DNA of 64,000 nt from Alteromonas sp. BMJM2 (GTDB lineage Bacteria > Pseudomonadota > Gammaproteobacteria > Enterobacterales > Alteromonadaceae). Numbering within the stretch: the first letter of the stretch is position 1; each line of letters starts with the position of its first letter. Shown here piece after piece: positions 60,003 to 64,000 of this stretch. Below the pieces are notes generated by a model, which searched no databases, was not told where the DNA came from, and saw only the letters and a list, made by a program, of their open reading frames with translations. The stretch lies in contig NZ_JAPVOT010000001.1 in assembly GCF_027257845.1 (NCBI RefSeq), positions 310,001 to 374,000 of the forward strand, read 5' to 3'. A program made the translations under genes and the position numbers.

Positions 60003-61748
60003 GGCACGAACTATACAATTTCGACCTTTGTTTTTCGCAATGTAAAGGGCTTTATCTGCCCGTCTAAATGCGTCGACCACATCAGTTTGGCCTGTACACA
60101 TCGTATAGCCAATACTGGCGCCCACTGTTCTATCCTCTAATTCTGAAAGGGAAAGCCCGTTGATGTCATCGTGTACGTTGTTGAGCATGTTATAAAATGT
60201 ATTGTCATCCATATCTCGCGCAATAATGGCAAACTCTTCTCCCCCAAAACGGCCCGCTAACATGTTATCGCCATTAAGCGCGTCTAGTGTGTTAGCAACC
60301 TTTTTCAATACAATATCGCCCACGTTATGACCAAAGCTGTCGTTAATGGTTTTAAAATGATCAAGGTCGATAAGCGCTACCGCAATATTGCGGTCGCCGC
60401 CTACTAGGCTTTCAAAACTTGCGTCGACAAATAAGTCGACACTTCTTCTGTTAGGTAGGTTGGTAAGCGCATCTTTAGATGCTAACTCAGCAAGCATTCT
60501 GTTTGACTGCTCGAGTTCTAAGGTTCTCTCTTTTACTAATGACTCTAAGATTGACGTTTGTTCGCTTTTCATTCGTGCCACCTCCTTTTCTGCATCTCTT
60601 TCTTTTTGAAGTCGCTTTATCAAGTAATTGGAAGTTATTACTATCATGAACATGCAGGTCAGTAAGATCCCAGCCATGAAGGTTGCAACAGGGTCCCAGG
60701 TAGAGAGTGTATTATTGAGAACGATAAGTACTAAGAATATAGAACTCAAAGTGATAGGTAACATCGCGAATGCAAAACGCTTTGCTATGTCCGATCCCCG
60801 CTTATGTTCCACTATAATGACTAAAACAGAAATGAGTAAATAGGGAAAAAACAGCAATACTGGTAGTTGTAACGCTAAATCTAATCCTAAGGTTTGCCAT
60901 ACAGCGATACCAATAAGCGGAAGTAAATAGCAAAACCACTTGATAAATTTTTCACCGTAAATCTGTCGGCCTGGTCTTTTCAATACCGTTACTATCACCC
61001 CGAAGGCAGAAAGTAGCAGTGCGTAAATACTGACTGCGTAGCTGATGTCATTAAGTTCAGGGGTTTGAGGCCACAGTATTTCAAACGCGTAACCGAACAC
61101 TCTGAAAAACCAAAAGGTGGTTGCTAAGATAAAAACCGCGAAGCTCAAAAACGCAATTTTGCGCGTGGCAAAAAAGACCAAAAATGATAAGGCAGTCAAT
61201 ATGGCCATGGCACCAAAAAAGGCCATGTCTCGCTGTAGCGTATCGACATAGTCATTAATCACTTTCTCTGGTGTGGCAAGAGAGAAGTTGTAGCGAAGAA
61301 TTTCACCCCGCATATGGCCGGTAAACGTCACGCTGTCATTGGCGGGTAATATAGATGGGAAGTGGTAATTCGGTAGGTTAATCTCTCTTGTAGAAAAGGT
61401 GAGTGCATCACCTGTGTTCCATACCCGTCTGCCGTCCGATACCTGTAGGTGTTTAATAGCAGGAAACGTAATATTGAACCATACCGGTGTAGGTCTACTA
61501 CTATTACTTTTTACTTCTATTTTAAAGTGCAGATATTGAGTAGGCTTCCTGTCTAAACCACTAGGCTCATTAACCCAATTTTCACGGCCGGTTAATACAG
61601 AGGTGTTAGATATGGCGAACTGTGCATGCTCAGTGAGTGCTAACTCTTCATTCGTATCAATGAAAAGTACATTACTGTTTACTGAAAAAACAAACACGCT
61701 GTAGAGCATGAATATAAGAAACAGTTTCAACCTCACCATCGAAAACAT
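59988..61748 (-). CDS. Membrane diguanylate cyclase with 7TMR-DISM sensor (GGDEF)
   Basis: The 586-residue protein has an N-terminal membrane/signal helix and an extracytoplasmic 7TMR-DISMED2-type beta-rich domain (about residues 30-165; QYLHFKIEVKSNSS). Seven membrane helices (about 180-385), a short coiled coil (395-425) and a GGDEF domain with catalytic GGEEF (about residue 502) and LIDLDHFKTINDSFGHNVGD follow. It should synthesise c-di-GMP in response to an external ligand. The RxxD inhibitory site normally upstream of GGDEF is not present (GDNM at that position). It has no partner gene nearby. Confidence 0.92.
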   Translation of the reverse strand: MFSMVRLKLFLIFMLYSVFVFSVNSNVLFIDTNEELALTEHAQFAISNTSVLTGRENWVNEPSGLDRKPTQYLHFKIEVKSNSSRPTPVWFNITFPAIKHLQVSDGRRVWNTGDALTFSTREINLPNYHFPSILPANDSVTFTGHMRGEILRYNFSLATPEKVINDYVDTLQRDMAFFGAMAILTALSFLVFFATRKIAFLSFAVFILATTFWFFRVFGYAFEILWPQTPELNDISYAVSIYALLLSAFGVIVTVLKRPGRQIYGEKFIKWFCYLLPLIGIAVWQTLGLDLALQLPVLLFFPYLLISVLVIIVEHKRGSDIAKRFAFAMLPITLSSIFLVLIVLNNTLSTWDPVATFMAGILLTCMFMIVITSNYLIKRLQKERDAEKEVARMKSEQTSILESLVKERTLELEQSNRMLAELASKDALTNLPNRRSVDLFVDASFESLVGGDRNIAVALIDLDHFKTINDSFGHNVGDIVLKKVANTLDALNGDNMLAGRFGGEEFAIIARDMDDNTFYNMLNNVHDDINGLSLSELEDRTVGASIGYTMCTGQTDVVDAFRRADKALYIAKNKGRNCIVRAKKGE

Positions 61749-62046
61749 CCTTTTAATATAATTTTCTACTATGTCTTTTTAGCACAAGAATGGATACTAA
61801 TCTTAACACTTTCAAATTAATACATGACGTTGCATGTAAATTGACCATGCCAATGCGTTAATGTTTTACCCTAATTTCCCATATTCGTTCATAGGAATAA
61901 ACGGTTTTAGTGTCAATAAGGTTTGGTGGCGGCGAGTAGAAGCAAGAAGAGACAAGATTTCAACCTCGCCCCCCCCAAAAAAATTAGCCAATATCGGAAA
62001 GCTGCAGGCTGACGTCCAAGATAGTAAAGGCAAAAATAATAAAGGC
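61749..62046. other. Intergenic region without a gene
   Basis: About 300 AT-rich bases between the diguanylate cyclase promoter side and the receptor terminator. A C8/A7 homopolymer pair occurs near 61969-61983. A 78-codon open frame here (61861-62097) is low-complexity and runs through the terminator, so I do not call it. Confidence 0.5.
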
Positions 62047-62076
62047 AAAAAAAAGCCCGAGAATATCTCGGGCTTT
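62047..62076 (-). terminator. Intrinsic terminator of receptor 3
   Basis: On the minus strand AAAGCCCGAGA pairs with TCTCGGGCTTT around TATT and a long T-run follows, some 40 bases past the receptor stop codon. Confidence 0.9.
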
Positions 62077-62117
62077 GACTACATGTTTATGTTTTAAACT
62101 TATGTTCTAAACGTGTT

Positions 62118-64000
62118 TTAGAACTTACCTCTTAAACCAGCAAAGAAGTTTGTGCTTGTATCATACACTGTAGGGTAAGTATTACCGTTACCTAGCGCTG
62201 GACCAGCACCTGAGTAAACAGGAGGCTGTTCGCCAAGTAAGTTAAGTGCACCAAGCGTTAACTCGAAGTTATCTGACATGTAATACGTTGCCGAGATATC
62301 TAAGTAGTTAATAGAGTTGAAACCGGTTTCTAGATTATCGTTTTCATCATCGTTATCAGTTGCACCAAAGTGTCTCCACGTTGCTGTAATATCGATATCT
62401 AACTCGGTGTTCCACGTTGCCATAAATCTATGACGGTACTCTGGGTTTGGCGCACCACACGCGTTACCAAAGAAGCCCGCACACTCAACGGCATCACCAC
62501 CAGGGAACGGCACTGTATCTAACGCGTCAAGCAATGTTGCTGCGTAGTCTAGTTTGATGTTGCCAAGCTCAGTATCAAAGTTATAGCCAACTTGTAAATC
62601 CACACCCGATGTTTCAAGGGTTGCAATATTCAAGTTGGTTTGCTGGAAACCAACACCAAATGTACCTGCTGCAAGTGAACCTGCAGCTGAACGTGTGATC
62701 AGACTACAGAATGTTGGATCACCTGAATCTAGACAGTTATCAAAGATAGTCTGTGCTGGGATACCGGCAGAGATAGCGTCATCAACTTTAATATCGAAGT
62801 AATCGATACTGATTGAAAGGCCTTCGATGCTTTCAGGAGTAATTACAGCACCAAATGTTACAGTGTCAGCAGTTTCTGGCGATAGGTTAGGGTTACCACC
62901 TGTTAGAGACTGTGTTTGACCTGAGATTACGTCAAGGATGCCGCCATACTGAGCCGCAGTTACACCTGTGCGCGCACAGGTTTCTAGCGACGCAATTGGG
63001 TTGCTACCCGCACACGGATCGTATAACTGCTCACCACTTGCATCAGTACCTTTAGGACTTAGGTTTGGAAGACCTGTGTTTTGACCTGTAAACAAATCAA
63101 TTACGTTAGGCGCACGTACCGCTCGTTGGAACTGTGCACGTAGTTTAACGTCTTCAACCGGTGTCCACGCTAACTGATAGCCATATGCATTGGTGTCAAA
63201 GCTATTACTTGTACCGTTGCCGTTAGCGTCGTAATCAGAGAAGCGATATTGCGCGCTTAGCACTAATTGTTCAGCAAAAGGTGCGTCTGAAAGTAAAGGT
63301 ACTTGAGTTTCTAAGAAGAACTCACGAACTTCAATAGAACCTTCAACGGCAAGAGTTGCACCGCCTACACCTGTAAAACCACCGCCTTGAACTTGGCTGA
63401 TTTCATCAGGTGAAGAGGCTAGCGTATCTTTACGATACTCAATACCCATCAAAAGGCCAATGCCATCGTCAGCGGTTGGTAACTGAATACCGTAATCGCC
63501 TAGGTTAGCTTGAATATCTGCGCCAAATACTTTCTGTGATGTTTCACCGTTAACAATACCAATACCTTGAATAAAATCGAGTTGGTCTTGTGTAACTTGG
63601 CTCTCACCGCCTGGGCGTTGGAAAATGTTGTAAGGTACACAACCGCCAGACTGGTCAGTACACACTACGTTACCGTCGGCATCTGTAGTAGCAAGTAATG
63701 CTTGCTGTAGGTTAGCTACAACAAAATCGTTTGTAGATGCACTTTGGTCACGAGTTTCTGAAACTTGACCAAATAAATTCCACGCCCATGTATCGTCGAT
63801 GAAGCCTTTTAAACCACCTACAAAACGCCATGTGCTATTTTCAAGGCGAGAATCACGAGGGCCACCTTCCACGTTACGGTGAGAAGCGGTTACGCCGCTA
63901 ACAATGGCATTGCTGGCGATATCATCAGCAGAACAGCCAAAGATTTCAGTAAACGCAATTCCGTCATTACCCTGAATTAGTGGGTTACCACAGTTTATGT
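62118..64000 (-). CDS. TonB-dependent outer-membrane receptor 3 (5' end outside the window)
   Basis: The reading frame is open to the right edge, so about 626 C-terminal residues are visible and the signal peptide and plug are missing. The barrel carries motifs shared with receptor 2: ADTVTFGAVITPESIEGLSISIDYFDI against the corresponding SIDYFDIEIEDA region, and NVIDLFTGQNTGLPN. It ends in LRGKF with the outer-membrane terminal Phe. It is a paralogue of receptor 2 in type. The substrate is unknown. Confidence 0.9.
   Translation of the reverse strand, partial: INCGNPLIQGNDGIAFTEIFGCSADDIASNAIVSGVTASHRNVEGGPRDSRLENSTWRFVGGLKGFIDDTWAWNLFGQVSETRDQSASTNDFVVANLQQALLATTDADGNVVCTDQSGGCVPYNIFQRPGGESQVTQDQLDFIQGIGIVNGETSQKVFGADIQANLGDYGIQLPTADDGIGLLMGIEYRKDTLASSPDEISQVQGGGFTGVGGATLAVEGSIEVREFFLETQVPLLSDAPFAEQLVLSAQYRFSDYDANGNGTSNSFDTNAYGYQLAWTPVEDVKLRAQFQRAVRAPNVIDLFTGQNTGLPNLSPKGTDASGEQLYDPCAGSNPIASLETCARTGVTAAQYGGILDVISGQTQSLTGGNPNLSPETADTVTFGAVITPESIEGLSISIDYFDIKVDDAISAGIPAQTIFDNCLDSGDPTFCSLITRSAAGSLAAGTFGVGFQQTNLNIATLETSGVDLQVGYNFDTELGNIKLDYAATLLDALDTVPFPGGDAVECAGFFGNACGAPNPEYRHRFMATWNTELDIDITATWRHFGATDNDDENDNLETGFNSINYLDISATYYMSDNFELTLGALNLLGEQPPVYSGAGPALGNGNTYPTVYDTSTNFFAGLRGKF

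Noticed and set aside
61861..62097. Plus-strand open frame of 78 codons
   Set aside because: Low-complexity Lys/Asn-rich C-terminus translated through a homopolymer region and a terminator hairpin. No ribosome-binding site.

Overview
The window reads as chromosomal DNA of a marine gammaproteobacterium of the Alteromonas type (Alteromonadales). This rests on recognised families and gene order, not on any database search: recX-alaS-csrA-tRNA-Ser-tRNA-Arg, oadGAB, sapABCDF next to pspF-pspABC, holD-rimI, four large TonB-dependent receptors, and a Vibrio-type TonB2 locus (TtpC-ExbB-ExbD-TonB-TPR). I saw no insertion sequence, prophage, integron or CRISPR array. The region looks like stable chromosome with accessory nutrient-uptake content.

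Layout. 1-5500: a DUF938 methyltransferase, ppnP, two LysR regulators (MetR-like, and OxyR-like without the peroxidatic cysteine), then a beta-carbonic anhydrase and SulP anion transporter divergent from the second regulator. 5.8-9.2 kb: a minus-strand pair, a FemAB-like acyltransferase and an M13 lipoprotein peptidase. 9.4-13.7 kb: recX, alaS, csrA, tRNA-Ser(GCU) and two identical tRNA-Arg(ACG). 14-17.3 kb: the sodium-pumping oxaloacetate decarboxylase. 17.4-22.9 kb: sapABCDF on the minus strand. 23-25.8 kb: pspF divergent from a sigma-54-driven pspABC operon. 26-34.3 kb: an amino-acid catabolic block with phhA, tyrR, fahA and maiA (Phe/Tyr), an Lrp regulator with leucine dehydrogenase, the SRP RNA, a ComFB protein and tryptophan 2,3-dioxygenase. 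TyrR-box-like sites precede phhA and tyrR, with a weaker one before fahA.

34.5-50 kb is a large TonB-related block. Two TonB-dependent receptors share a promoter/leader module. They are followed by a methyltransferase, a TPR protein with a 2-oxoglutarate/Fe(II) oxygenase-like C-terminus and a second 2OG oxygenase, then by a complete TonB2 energising operon. 50-53 kb: tmcA (with an 11-base homopolymer in its coding sequence) and a divergent acyl-CoA thioesterase. 53.2-57.3 kb: a TPP-riboswitch-controlled thiamine salvage operon (outer-membrane receptor, thiamine-binding protein, PnuT permease, kinase). 57.3-62 kb: tRNA-Trp, holD-rimI, an EamA permease and a 7TMR-DISM diguanylate cyclase. The window ends inside a further TonB-dependent receptor on the minus strand.

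The parts that look least described are the methyltransferase/TPR-2OG/2OG module beside the TonB receptors, the Cys-to-His OxyR paralogue beside the carbonic anhydrase/SulP pair, and the shared promoter architecture of the two receptors.
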